NCBI GenBank assembly: GCA_900893395.1
Contig: CAAHFI010714587.1
Span: forward strand, 1 to 26,055
Reading direction: 5' to 3'
DNA length: 26,055 nucleotides
Source: Euglena gracilis
Lineage: Eukaryota > Euglenozoa > Euglenophyceae > Euglenales > Euglenaceae
Shown: positions 9,006 to 20,029 of the stretch, in pieces
Position numbering within the stretch: the first letter of the stretch is position 1
Layout of the letters: each line of letters starts with the position of its first letter
The notes under the pieces: generated by a model
The model's database searches: none
What the model saw: only the letters and a program-made list of their open reading frames with translations
What the model was told of the DNA's origin: nothing
Program-made: the position numbers and the translations under genes

Positions 9006-9500
9006 ATGCCCTGCTCCCACTTAGTTCCCTTCTCGCCGGAGTTGGCCGCCCAAATTTGCCCTTCGATCCCAGGAGACAGGAGCGCAGTAGCCCATCAACT
9101 GGAAGTCGAAGAAAAAGACAAACTTTTCAAACATAAAATATCCATGAAGAGAGCTCCTGCAGAACCTGAAAGTTTGAAATTATTTGAAGGATGTCAATGG
9201 GAGATGCAGTTTCCAAGTAGAGCGGCGATGGAGAACTTAAGGAGGGAGCAGAAGCAGCAGCTGGACAACCTGACGGCGCTGGTCTACTTTGGCGAACCGT
9301 GGCTGCCCCTCCCCAAAAAAAAATTTCCCCAGAAGGAGTTTCCACAACCCAGGCCCCCCAAAGTGACAGCCACGAACCTGGCAGACAGCAATCAGAAGAC
9401 CCGAGCAGGGCAGAGACAGCAACCAGCAGACCAATGCGGCCAGATGCTCGCTGGCGGCGCTGTGGACTTTTCCAGTTTCCCTGGTTTAGGACCTGTATAG
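9006..9500 (+). CDS. hypothetical protein or exon, 164 codons
   Basis: Not recognised. The open frame starts at ATG 9006, but the protein-like part begins around residue 30 (EVEEKDKLFKHKISMKRAP). It continues through a charged, glutamine-rich segment (ENLRREQKQQLDNLTALVYF, about residues 77-96) and a Pro/Lys-rich tail (PKKKFPQKEFPQPRPPKV, about residues 103-120). There is no signal peptide, membrane segment or catalytic motif. The charged start and low-complexity tail suggest a disordered region or an exon of a larger protein, so the true start may be upstream across a splice. It could still be a chance frame: the opposite strand is also fairly open here. Confidence 0.35.
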   Translation: MPCSHLVPFSPELAAQICPSIPGDRSAVAHQLEVEEKDKLFKHKISMKRAPAEPESLKLFEGCQWEMQFPSRAAMENLRREQKQQLDNLTALVYFGEPWLPLPKKKFPQKEFPQPRPPKVTATNLADSNQKTRAGQRQQPADQCGQMLAGGAVDFSSFPGLGPV

Positions 9501-10243
9501 CAACTTTTGCCGCTGGAGCTGACCGTGTCCAAATTTCCCCCCTTCACGCCCGAAAGGTGACCTCCCCTTTTGGGGAATTTGGGCAGGGCCTGAAAGGAGA
9601 ATTTTGGGTGTCCTTTTCCAATTGCTCGTTGGCTTGCAAATTTGGCCCCCAAGGTCTCTGATGTTCGCCCTCCCGGCATTGGTTCCACTTTCCCCTAAGG
9701 ATTTGCAGCACTGCAAAAGTGGCCTGAAATCGTGGATTAAATTTCGAATTATGTGGGGCTCTGCCCTGCACAGCCTGACCGGAGCGGGGGAACCTTTCAA
9801 AGCAGCTCCATGGCGATCAGAATCCGCCAGGCAATGGTGCCATTTCCCAGTCCAAGGAGAAAATAGATCGGGCCCATGGAGGGCCATTTATTTCTAGGCC
9901 CTCTGGGCCCATGATCCACAGGCCACTGGGGTGGGAAGGTAAAGGGCAGCCCGCAAGGGTTCCTTATGTACTACATCTTGCCCTGGAGGACAAGTCATGG
10001 GTTCGCAAGGTTTTTGTGCTTCGCCCTTGGCGTCCCTTCCTCCCTGGGCTGTTTTCCTCGACGGAGTTCGAAACTTGTCCTAATGGAGCTATGGCCACCG
10101 AGAAAATCAACTGTAGTCCGTGATGTTGAAGTGGTTGTTTGCCATACCACAGGTGGGCCTCTGAGAGTCACCCTTGATGAATTCACAGATGAAGAAAAAA
10201 GCATAAATGCCTCAGGAGTAATCCCCTTCCATCTGCGCCGCGG
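9501..10243. other. spacer with weak coding hints
   Basis: No gene I can support. A hairpin lies at 9870-9910 (arms GGGCCCATGGAGGGCC and GGCCCTCTGGGCCC). Bases about 10118-10235 give a protein-like stretch (DVEVVVCHTTGGPLRVTLDE) without a family or clear boundaries; it runs up to the LRR scrap in a different frame. Confidence 0.3.
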
Positions 10244-10345
10244 CTGCGCACGCTGTGCACGTCGGACCTCTCCCACAGCAAGCTGATGGACCTCGGTGTG
10301 CAGCTGCTGGCCGAAGGATTCACGCAGGCTGGAGACCCTGGTTAA
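10244..10345 (+). pseudogene. leucine-rich-repeat-like fragment
   Basis: The frame reads LRTLCTSDLSHSKLMDLGVQ then LLAEGF before a stop at 10343. This resembles one ribonuclease-inhibitor-type LRR unit (LRTLDLSHNKLGDEGV..LAEAL), a protein-binding repeat. It is only about one repeat long, has no start codon of its own, and the preceding protein-like sequence is in another frame, so it is probably a last exon or a relic. Confidence 0.35.
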
Positions 10346-10516
10346 GGCAACCGTGCTCGGGAGTCCATTCATAACGCTTTAAACTGGGGCTTCTCTCAAG
10401 GAAGTAGTCAATGACTTGAACTTGCACTAGGTTCACCTACGAAATTTGCCGAAGCAATCGTATGCAAAGAAGGGGCCGCCAGATAGGTGGATTTTTCTCC
10501 CCCCCTGCCATTGCCG

Positions 10517-10549
<33 letters not shown>

Positions 10550-11014
10550 CATCCACAAGGTGGCGGTATGCTATCAGAACTTTTGTCTGTGGGAAAGTTT
10601 TCAGTCTGAGGACACTTTTCTGACTTTCTTGACCAGGAGGAGTTTCTATACAAACCCGAACGTTACCAGTGGACATTGTGGTACATCTACGGCTAGGGCC
10701 TTCCAGTGGGGCCACTTTGCCACACATTGTGGCTGTTCTTGTATCTTCTGGAGGAAATTTCTGCGTTTCCACGGCATGTACGTTTTCATCACCAGTACAG
10801 TAACCCTCTGTCCAAATATGCGGTATTCCGCTGTCTTTGGGTTCATAAAGCCTTAGTACTCTCAGCTCTGTGAATGACAACGTTACACTGGTTATTCTTT
10901 CCGCAGGCGATATCGCACTCCTCCGCGGCAGACCGAGAGGGGAGGAAGTGGCACCGATGATGAAGCACAAGCGGCGAAATCACAGCACTAGAGGGGAAAC
11001 GTCTTTAAGGGTTG
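10346..11014. other. gene-poor spacer with CA microsatellite
   Basis: Contains (AC)n at 10518-10548 (about 15 units). Open frames on both strands here (for example 10437-10970 on -, 10446-10856 on +) have no recognisable domains, and both run through the microsatellite. Confidence 0.45.
10518..10548. repeat. (AC)n microsatellite
   Basis: About 15 uninterrupted AC units. Confidence 0.95.
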
Positions 11015-11160
11015 CCCTCCTGAGGTCCCAGAGAAGGGACCCGTGGTGGCGCAACCTGCGTAGGATCGTTTAAATTTGAGATCCCTTGGTGGGATTTCCC
11101 TCCCTAGGCTCCCCTTGGTGGAAAGGTGGGGTAGGGGTTGGTTTTGGTGAAGATGAATCA
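11015..11160. repeat. direct repeat R1
   Basis: Shares a block with 11953-12095: GTTGCCC-CTCCTGAGGTCCC, then TGGTGGCGCAACCTGCGTAGGATC and TTTAAATTTGAG in the same order, followed by a weaker match (TTGGTGGAAA...GGTGAAGATG). Identity is about 90% over the first 70 bases and lower after. It is probably part of a mobile repeat family. No coding content. Confidence 0.75.
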
Positions 11161-11744
11161 ATTGGGGGGTACAGCTGGGGAGGCTACTTCATATACTTTG
11201 CGCAATTCTTAATGAATTGCGCCATCGAAGCGCCCACCAAGGGGGTCGCATGCTTGCGCAAAGCCCTGAGGGGCTTGCGCATCCCCTTGGGGGTTGCTTG
11301 TTGGCCCCTCAACCTACCCCCTCCTTTACCTTCCCTTGGCTTGGTTAAAACGTACTGTGGGGTCCCTTTGGGGCCAGGGGCCTCAAAAGGCCCTTGGAGG
11401 CCTTGTAGCCGCCTCGCGGCCCTTCGTGGCCCCTTTGGGCCCCCTTGAGACCCCTCCTTGGGCGGGCACCCCCGGACCGCGCACGCTGCCCTCCTCAAAA
11501 AAATTGCCGTGTAATTTAAAATTGACTCCTTTGCCGGTCAGAGGTGCCGCACCCACCCTTTGCTTTCCCGCCTCCAAAAAAGATTGTATTTTTTTCTTGT
11601 TGAAACGCTCAAAGCGGTGGAGCCACGTGCCGTGTGTGGCGCGTGCTGTCGGGGACGGGGGGGTACACGGAGAAAGGGGCAGGCACCTCTGGGACCGCTG
11701 CCCGGGGAGGCGCCCCCTCGGAGCCCGTGGGCCCCTCTTGGCCC
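11161..11744. other. GC-rich non-coding interior of the repeat block
   Basis: Dominated by GGCCCCTTTGG-type words and short internal repeats (for example CTTGCGCAAAGCCC...CTTGCGCATCCCC at about 11250-11290). Overlapping open frames on both strands are best explained by GC content. Confidence 0.4.
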
Positions 11745-11748
11745 ATGG

Positions 11749-11893
11749 CGGGGCGGACTGCCCCCTCCCCACAACGTATCGCGTGCCCGATGAATCCCTG
11801 GGCCCCCAACCCTCGAAGTGCCGCCCCGGGATATCCCTCAGTTGTGGACCAATCCACGGCGATCCCCACACTCCCCTTTTCTAAGGAGCGACT
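11749..11893 (+). repeat. inverted repeat arm IRa
   Basis: Reverse complement of about 12148-12280 (about 90% by eye). It includes CAACGTATCGCGTGCCCGAT and CGAAGTGCCGCCCCGGGATA. Together with R1/R2 it gives the order R1 ... IRa, R2, IRb. Confidence 0.8.
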
Positions 11894-11952
11894 GGAATTC
11901 GCTCTTCACGACTCCTTTCTGATTGCCGTGGGACCCTCTGCTACCATGTGAC

Positions 11953-12095
11953 GGTTGCCCCTCCTGAGGTCCCTGTGACGGGACCCCTGGTGGCGCAACC
12001 TGCGTAGGATCATTTAAATTTGAGCTCGTCGGCCCACCTGGTGTGGATTTTCCCTTGGTGGAAAAAGATAGGGGTGAATGTTGGTGAAGATGCAG
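11953..12095. repeat. direct repeat R2
   Basis: Second copy of R1 (11015-11160), lying between the two inverted-repeat arms. Confidence 0.75.
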
Positions 12096-12147
12096 ATGTT
12101 GAATAATGTGAAAACGACATACTTTGGAGCTTCGAGCTTGGAGCTCC

Positions 12148-12280
12148 TTAGAAAGGGGAGTGTGTGGATCGCCGTGGGTTGGTCCACGACTGTGGGATAT
12201 CCCGGGGCGGCACTTCGAGGGTTGGGGGCCCAGGGATTCATCGGGCACGCGATACGTTGTGGGCGGGGCAGTCTGCCCCT
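12148..12280 (-). repeat. inverted repeat arm IRb
   Basis: Partner of IRa. It ends next to the chromovirus LTR, whose insertion at 12283/12284 appears to interrupt sequence at or just beyond the arm. Confidence 0.78.
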
Positions 12281-12283
12281 CAG

Positions 12284-12711
12284 TGTACGTCCCACCCCGG
12301 CTTTTCTACTGATGCTTTCCTCCCGAAAAGCCCGTGGGGGGAGTAACAATAAAATTTGCTTCCCTTTTCCCCTTTTGAATGCAAAGCACACAAGCAGAAG
12401 AATTGGTGGGACCGCAGTCCCTTATATGAAAGAGACTTTTGCTCTTTCGAGCTTTGTAAAAGAAAGAAATAAAACCTGTATTCAATTGGGTCTTCGCCCT
12501 CAGAATTCTAAAACAGAATTGCAAAGCACCAAACCCAATGACCTTGAATTAGGAACCAGTTACTTTCGCTAAGCTTTCGCTAGCTCTGAGATTCTCTCTT
12601 TGTCTTATGGTTTAACCATGCCACTGTGTACAGCCCGGCCGTAGCCAGCTTGTAGGCCGTAGCCCATTGTATCTGGTACACAGTGCCATGGCAGAATGGC
12701 TGCCTGGTACA
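12284..12711 (-). repeat. chromovirus 3' LTR (428 bp)
   Basis: Starts TGTAC and ends GTACA, a 5-bp inverted terminus. It is repeated, ungapped, at 25629 to the window end. On the sense strand a TATA-like CATATAAG (12421-12428) is followed by a small hairpin (GGGAC-loop-GTCCC, 12408-12421). These are candidate promoter parts only. Confidence 0.93.
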
Positions 12712-12725
12712 CATCCCCTCCCAGG
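12712..12725 (-). other. polypurine tract
   Basis: Sense-strand CCTGGGAGGGGATG ends directly against the first base (TGTACC) of the 3' LTR. This is where plus-strand priming occurs in LTR elements, and it supports the LTR boundary at 12711. Confidence 0.75.
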
Positions 12726-15430
12726 GCTCTGCCCGATTTCCCTTCTGGACCAGGCCAGTCGGGATGCCAGGCACAGTCCCAAGTTCAGGGAGACAGTACC
12801 AGGATACCATGGTCTGGTTCCCAATTACGGTTACCGTGTTTGGAACACAAAGCGTAAAAGAATTCTTGCGCGCATGCTGTGCTTCGTGTGTCTTCTTACT
12901 TGACACCGTAGTGTCTTTGTGGTCTTGAATCTTCGCGATCAACGTGTTATCCACCAAACTTAAGGCGATTCCGCCATTGTGTCTTGAAACGGTGTTGAAC
13001 GCGATGATGAAGTGCGTATTCACGCTCGAGCCTTCGCTCATTATGCGGGACTACGCCCATCTCAGCCGTAGCTGATTGTAGGAGACAGGAAACCCTCAAC
13101 GTTTGCGGGTTTCCTTAAAGTACTCACCCATGTGTGGGTCTTGTACCAAGGTCATTTCGGTTGGACGTAGGTCTAGGGTATCCTTGTCAGGATCATCCAT
13201 GTTGATCCGTGGGATAACCCAACTTTTGACTTCTTGTATTTCCTTGGGCAGTTCGGTTTTGAGCATTTCAGCTCGCTTGTGGAGGTACATCTGCAACTTT
13301 TCCCAGAAAACTCTCGGAAAAGTTGCAGGCCATATGTAATAGTTCCATCTTGGATGGTTTGCTGGTACCTGTGGTGGCATTCCAGGCAGAGCGTTGAAAT
13401 CAACGTTATGCGCGCGGGATGCACAGGCACAGCGGGTTATGTGTGGTTTCAGAATGGTTCCAACCCATTCTGATTAATGTTTGTAACCATGTCGTTCAGG
13501 TGGATAGTCGGGCAATAACCATCGTTGTGTGGTTTCAGAAACCGTTGAAGGCTTTGTAAAGAGTGGGTAAATGACTCGTTTCCAGTCATCATCATTGAAG
13601 AGTAAGGGCAATCGCGCTTTTGTACATTCCACAGCATGTCTGATTCCGCCGGAATCAGTTTGAAAGTCATAGGCGATTCCGCCGCGGTCAAAAGCCTCAG
13701 CTTTCTTGAAGCTTTTGTGTTGGTACATTTGTCGTTTTGTTTTGTAAAAATTAAGGAAATCTTCCAGAACGTCCTCGCTTCCAGGTACGATCTTGAGATT
13801 TCCGCCATCTGCGGGCAAATATATGTCTGCCCGTAGGCAGTTGACACAGAAAACTGGTACGTCACGGTCTCTGTCCTCTTCCGACCAACGGAAGTTGTTC
13901 AGTTTTCTCCAGGCGATGATGCAATCACCTCAAATCAAAGCGGCTGTATTTGGAACGAATTCGTTGTGGTGAAAATTTTTCCGTTTGTTGTCCGCATAAC
14001 AGACATGCACAGCTGGCATGCTGTTACGAATGTTGTGACAAACAGTACAGAGCCATGTTGTTTGACCATTCGGTCTATTGTCAAACAGGAATGTTTCCCC
14101 AAGGTATTGGGCAAACACTCTTGGTGATCTGGCATTGTAGAATCGCCAAATATGGCGAACATAGTAGTTGTACTTCTGTTCATTGAAAAACAATGGTTCA
14201 ATCCACTTGTTCAACAAAATATCGCGTTCGCGGGCAGATTGTATCATGGCAATGCGTTCTTCGACGCTTGGCAGGTTGGAGATAATGTCTTCTTGCCAAA
14301 GGGTGGCATTATCGTCCACCGGCATGTTTTCCTCTTGCGAGGCCTCAGACGTTGTATCTTGTCGAGTTCTACCTCGGAGGGTAGAAGTGACCCGGCTTCT
14401 CCCGGCCACTTCGGTATATGTCGGTGCTGGTGTGGTAGCAGTTGGGGTCTTCGCCCGCTTTCCTGATTTGCTACCACTCCCAGGTCGAGGTGGTTTTGGT
14501 TCGTTATGTCGTTCAGCGGGTTTGCACGGTTCTGCAGGCTGTGGTTTAGCCTTAGTCTTACTGCCTTTCTCTTTCCGATGTGGCGGAAGGGGCGTTCTGC
14601 AGGCGACTTTGGAGCAGGTTTGACCGTTGGTGTGGTGGTAGGTGGTACGTCAGGAGCCGTCGGTACCACCTGTTCCGATTGTATATAGTGTTGTTCTACC
14701 GCCGCAAAAGCAGCGCGTTGGCCACTGCTACTAGCCAGATTGTATCTCCTTGGGGGCCGCGGTTGCGGCACCGCAAACTGTTCATAGGCAGATTCCGTTT
14801 GTTGTGGAATCATAGGTTGAGATTGTAAGCCATCAAGTGTCGTTTGTTCTGGAGCAACATGCGGAACCGCATGTTGGGTCACAGAGGGATTTGCCACTAC
14901 TGGCCTTGCTGCCGGAGCAGCTTGTAACGGAGGGGCTGCCACTACGGGCCTTGCTGCCGAAGCAGCTTGTACTTGTCGAACGGGGACTTGCTCTCCACGA
15001 GGAAGTGCAAGTCCTCGTCCTCCCGAAGGAGATTGTGGGTGAGGGGGTCCTCCCGTAGGAGGTTGTCCAGGGGGAACATACGGTTGGGAGTATGGAGGAC
15101 CAGGTCCCTTCCTCCAGCATCCATCTTGAAAAAAAGCAGATAGTAGCAAGTACTGAGCTGTGGGGAAACAGAGAAATAAGGCATTGTACGGTAACATTGT
15201 ACGCATGCAACCAAGTGACAGAAACACAAAAATAATTGTATGTTTGCAATAATTGTAAAATCAAAATTGTAGCTCCAAGTGTAAAAATGGATTGTATAGG
15301 ACCGTAGTCCTTTAGCGAAAAGTCCTTCGCTAGGGACAAAATGGTTTGGCATCCGCCCATTATACATTTTGTCAAAAGTCGAAGCTATGGACAAAATCTT
15401 GGACATCTTTGTATATCCTCCCTTAGAAGG
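12726..15430 (-). other. extra region between chromodomain and 3' LTR
   Basis: About 2.7 kb lies downstream of the integrase. On the sense strand it has coding character in several pieces: a Pro/Ala/Gln-rich, low-complexity part (about 14450-15150; words such as QPYVPPGQPPTGGPP), then a part with a Cys/His cluster (WLCTVCHNIRN..HVCYAD at about 13960-14060), then charged, aromatic-rich stretches (about 13100-13800). I see no clear membrane anchor or furin-like site that would suggest an envelope protein. Family unknown. The region is broken in this copy. Confidence 0.6.
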
Positions 15431-15439
15431 TATTTACAG

Positions 15440-15605
15440 AAATGTCAATGTTGTTTCGTTTGTTCCATAGCTTCCAGTCTTGTTGGATGTAACCAACAAA
15501 ACTAGTTGCTGGTTCCCAAGTGTCCTCTTCGGGACCATATCCTTTCCACCGTACTTTCCAGTAATGTACACCTCTGTCTACTTTGTGGTCGAGGATTTTG
15601 TCAAC
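15440..15605 (-). other. chromodomain at the integrase C-terminus
   Basis: Reads VVDKILDH..., then YWKVRWKGYGPEEDTWEP, the standard chromodomain core with its aromatic residues. In chromoviruses this domain is thought to steer integration by reading histone marks. Its presence places the element in the chromovirus clade. Confidence 0.88.
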
Positions 15606-15689
15606 GACAAAATCATCTGTCTCAGGCAGTTTTGACCGTGGTTTGAAGTAGAGACAGGGTATGCTTTACCGTTTGGTGGAGTCAGGTAT

Positions 15690-15830
15690 GGTTTGAAGTC
15701 ATCCATGTGCACATCCTCGACACCGTTGGGTAAAGCGACTTTGTAGCGCCCACTTGTACCCAACCGATCGAGGATCTCACATGGTCCGATCCAGAGGGGG
15801 TCCAACTTCGTGGATTGCATGCGGGTTCTA
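15690..15830 (-). other. GPY/F module of integrase
   Basis: Reads LDPLWIGPCEILDRLG followed by YKVALPNG, the characteristic GP(Y/F)-type module between the integrase core and the chromodomain. Confidence 0.75.
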
Positions 15831-16049
15831 CTGTTCCGAACCCACACGCGGTCACCTGGGTTGTATATCGGTGATTTGTAAGCTTGTAAGAATTGTTTTG
15901 TTTTTGTAAGTGTATAGCGACTACGCGCTTTTGCACATCCGTGCGCAATGATTCTACTTCAGAGAACCATGTTTCGCAACTCACGCTAGAACGAGCAGGT
16001 CGTTCTGACGGGATGTCGCCAATGGCTGGGGGTCTCGTCCGAAGACGAT

Positions 16050-16620
16050 TTTGTACGGTGAGTATTGTAATATCAGACCCGGTAAAGTGTTGATATAAAA
16101 TAAACACCAGGGTAATACTTGTAGCCAGGCATTGTGCGATTCGGCCAGTGAAAGTCGTAGCATGTTGACTACAGCTTTCACTGCCGCTTCAGCGCGACCA
16201 TTGCCTTTTGGACGATAAATGATAGAAAAATGCTGCTCAATTCCGAGTAAACCGCAAAGAGTTGTAAAAAATCGAGAAGAAATCAAATGGTCTTGATCAC
16301 TCACGATTTCATTCGGTAAACCCATGAGGCAAATGCATCTTTCTAAAAACATTTGTGCCAAAACTTGTGCTGTCAACCCTGCTTTCTGGCATGGAATGGC
16401 TACAATGTACCCACTCAGCCGACAGACGACAACAAGAACGTAATCGTAAATTTTGTCATCTGTTCCTTTGCAAGGTTCAAGTTCCAGAAAATCCATGCAG
16501 AGGGATGTAAAAATGTCATTTGGTACGGGGAAGAAGTCCATCGTACCAGGGGGGGTACCTCTGCGCGGTTTCACAGCTTGACAAATTTGGCACCGTTGCG
16601 AAATTTGTAAACAGCGCTTA
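16050..16620 (-). other. integrase: zinc-binding end and DDE catalytic core
   Basis: CQIC (about 16581-16592) is the Cys pair of the HHCC zinc domain. The catalytic triad is visible as MDF (Asp), VSDQDH (Asp) and NGRAEAA (Glu). Thirty-five residues separate the second Asp from the Glu, the classic D,D-35-E spacing. Confidence 0.88.
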
Positions 16621-16775
16621 TACAATCTTTTTCGGTCAGGGTTGTACAGTACCTGCGACCCACCAAAGAAAGAAGTTTGGGGGCCCCAGGGTGACCTTGG
16701 TTGTGATAACATAAAAGTACGTCATCAACCAAGTCACAGGGTATGCAGTACTTGTAACCGTATCATTCCGAAAAA

Positions 16776-19223
16776 TCAAACGTAAAGGCGATAAGGTATA
16801 ATTCTCAACCAATTCACCATTACGCAATCTTTGTACGACATCATTGTAAAAATCATCTTTGGAATAATCCCATTCTCGAAAAAAGAGAGGGGATGGGGAT
16901 TCGATCGCGTGACCCGGCGGGGGCCCGGCATTCTGCCGCGTTGTCGTTTTCCCCGTACGGGGGCTATCGGCATCCGCCGCCAAATCCGCGAGACAGGAAA
17001 ATTGTCAAGTAGGTTGTCAGCGGCGTCTGCGCGCCTTGCGTATTCGTCGGCTTCGCGACTTCCGTGGAACGTGGCATCACCCTCGTCAGGGTTACCAGGG
17101 TAATGCCAGGGTGCACGTGAAAGTGGGTCAGCGACTTTTTGAGTATGACCTGGTGTGTAAACTACCACCAGGTTGAATTGACTCAAAAATTCGTGCCATC
17201 GGCATCTTCGGCCAACTGAGGACATGGCTTTGTTCAAGTCTTCGGTGTACCAGTGTTGGAGAGACTCATGGTCTGTCAACACTAGTATTTGTACGAGTGA
17301 ACTGGCGACCCAACTTCGGAATTTTTGTAGGATAAGGACAATGGCATACGTCTCCTTTTCTCGTATGCTCCATTTGACTTGTCCTTTTCCGTCTTCACCT
17401 TGTAGCTTTCTGCTGAAGAATGCTACAGGGCGCAGTTCATTGGACGAGTTATGTTGACTCAACACACCGCCGACAGCATAGTCGCTGCTGTCGACCTCCA
17501 GTACGTATGGTTTGTACGGGTCGGCAATGTCAAGTACAACATTGTCCAACATCAGTTGTTTAATTGTCGTTAGCGATTCTCGCATTGTATCATCCCATTG
17601 TATCTTTGTATTGTCAGGAGCGCGATTTTTGAGTTGTCGCGTCAGTGGTACCGCGATTTTCGCGAAATCCTTCATGTAAATCGCGTAATACTGCGCTAAA
17701 CCCAAAAATCCTTTTAAATGGGTGATTGTCTTGATGTTTTCAGGTGTCCACTTCTTTATAGCTTCGAGTTTGCTTGGAGATGCTCTCCTTTGTCCGTTAT
17801 TAAGAATGTGTCCACAAAATTTTATCGTTTCGCGAAACAAATGCATTTTCGCACCTTTGACGAAAAGCAAATGTTTTTGAAACGTTGTCAGTACGGAACG
17901 TATATCGCGGTAGTGAATATCAAGGATATCACTACCCGAATTTGTAAGTGGAGGAGGTGTGCCAATCAGCACGTCATCAATGTATACCATTGCAAACGGT
18001 AAGTCTCGTAAAATCCATTGTATCATTCTTTGGAACATGGCTGGGCCATTCTTAACACCCATTGGTAACACCGTCCATTGGTAAACTCCGCGGGAGGTTA
18101 CAAATGCGGTGTATGGTTGTGAGTCAGGGTGTAAGTGCATCTGGTGAAAACCATCCTCTAAGTCGAAAATCGACCAGAGGCGGTTTTCCGCTTGTTTTGT
18201 AATCAGGTCTTCGATAAGTGGTAACGGAAATGGATCGTCTTTTGTCTGTGAGTTCAAGTATCGGTAATCCAGCACAAGTCTCCACTTCTTCTCTCCAGAA
18301 GCATCGGGAGGCTTGGGTACAACAAAAGCTTGTGAGGTCCACTCGCTTTTGGAGGGTATGATCCATTTTCGTTCAATCAGTTTTTCGATCATTGTATTGA
18401 GAGCTTGTTCTCTTTCGCCTGAACAGCGAAAGAATTTTCGGTGCATGGGCTGTGCACCTTCTTTGAGTTCGATTTTACAGACACCAAAAGGTCCGCGAAT
18501 TGCAGGATCTATGTCATGGGCATAGATAGGATGTTCTAAAACATCACTGAATTCGCGATTGATCTTTGTACATAGTTCTTGTGATTTGGGATGTTGACCA
18601 CCGCTTTCTATCACTGCGGATAGTTGGTATATTTGGTCATTCTGACCTTTATCCCGTAGGAATTTGTCAGTGTGGTCAACAGTTCCGAATGCATCAAAGA
18701 AACAAACACGAAAAATGATTTCTTTCAATGGTGGTAACATGACACCGCAAAAATCTTCAAACAAAGGGGTGTCATTCGGTAAATCCCACCACTGAAAAGT
18801 GACATACGTCAGTTGTTGGAACCATTCCGCTTCGGGATTTATAGGAATCAGTAGCACACCGCGTGCTTGATCCCGAAGGATCTTGTCAACGACAAGAGGG
18901 ATAAGTTTCAGAGGTGGATGTAGCCACAGGACCACATCACCCCAAAACTTATCAAACGCATTTGTATGGCTTGACCAGTAATTGGATAAACGAGAATGTG
19001 CTTTGGACGAAAATGCGTCAATCTCCAATTGTAGGTCCATCGACTTCGCGATTTGTGCGATTTTGGAAAACCAAGTTTCCAAAATGCGGTATTGTCCAAA
19101 ATTGAACGCATTCCAGATGCGGTTCGCGAAAACTGTCGCGGTTTCAGTCCTGTGGAGGGCTGAAACACAGTTTACCGAGCCACATCGGTAATACGTTGTG
19201 TCCGAAGACACTTCATCAGGCAT
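16776..19223 (-). other. reverse transcriptase and RNase H (815-codon open stretch)
   Basis: Domains in order. Residues about 61-145 (19043-18789) form an extra domain resembling the module seen in DIRS/Ngaro polyproteins (IDAFSSKAHSRLSNYW, NAFDKFWGD, WLHPPLKLIP). Residues about 250-485 (18476-17770) are the reverse transcriptase, with FDLEDGFHQMHLHP and the active-site YIDD (about residues 414-417). Residues about 570-702 (17516-17120) are RNase H, with EVDSSDYAVGGVL, TDHESLQ and YTPGHTQKVADPLSR. All catalytic acids I can check by eye are present. The following segment (about 17115-16780) leads toward the integrase. Confidence 0.93.
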
Positions 19224-20029
19224 TATACCAGGTGTATCAGGTGTATTGTGTAGAGGACAATTGTCGTTGGCATTCTGCCACTTGTATGCAGGGACATTGG
19301 AGGGGTTGGCATTCTGCCATTCGGGGTCAGAGAGATTGGCTTTCTGCCATTGGAGGTCCTGTGCGCGATTCTCGCGATTCCGAACAGGGACGCGATTCCG
19401 CGTTTGTCCAATTGTCGATGTACTTCAACACACAACGGGTAACAACCCGGTGTGTTGTGTTCTCGTTCAGCGGTCAGGGTAAACTCGGTACCGGTCCGGT
19501 ACCAAGTGTACTCTGGTTGTTGTGTAAAGCGATTAGTTTGGAAGGTTCAACAATACATCCACAGTCGAAATCAGGTTGTGTGGAAATTCTCCGGCAATGT
19601 GCGCATTGGTAGGAAGTGTCGGTCTGGTAGTGCATGTCAGTCATGTGTAGTGTGTGTATGGGGGTGTTGGAAGTTGTAGCTGCTGGGGGGTGTACAGGGG
19701 TGTCCGAAATCGACACACCTGGTGGAAAACGTAAAAGTTGTGCAGCTGGGCGGCTACTCGACACCGAAATTTCTTCAGGCCTTTGGGCTTTCGCCTTGGA
19801 ACCCAGTGAAACGTGGGGGTTAAGCTACTCGCTTTCCCTACCGCATGGGAAACGTGCGGTAAAAGTGTAGTGGGCAGGGGGCAGCTTTCTCTTTACCCCT
19901 AGGGTAGGAAACGGTGTTTTCGGTTGTAGAAAACGTTGTGGCAAGGCGGGGGACATCTGGGAAGATGTCTTGGGGGAGAAATTCGGTGGTGTGGGTTGTG
20001 TGCGTGAAGTAGTGCGCAAACCGAGGGAG

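Noticed and set aside
9868-9911. Hairpin as a tRNA-like or terminator structure
   Set aside because: A single GC-rich stem with no cloverleaf, and bacterial-type terminators are not expected here.
10437-10970. Overlapping open frames on both strands around the CA microsatellite
   Set aside because: Both run through the simple repeat and show no domain.
11294-12248. Several long open frames on both strands with shared peptide PDESLGPQPSKCRPG
   Set aside because: The shared peptide is simply the inverted repeat IRa/IRb read on opposite strands; GC content keeps all frames open.
12580-13041. 153-codon minus-strand open frame at the 3' end of the chromovirus
   Set aside because: It runs into the LTR and has no recognisable motif, so I do not call it a gene.
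12726-15430. Envelope gene downstream of pol
   Set aside because: No convincing signal peptide plus membrane anchor or cleavage site. The content is proline-rich and charged.
16353-19191. Plus-strand open frames opposite pol
   Set aside because: Shadows of the minus-strand RT/integrase coding sequence.
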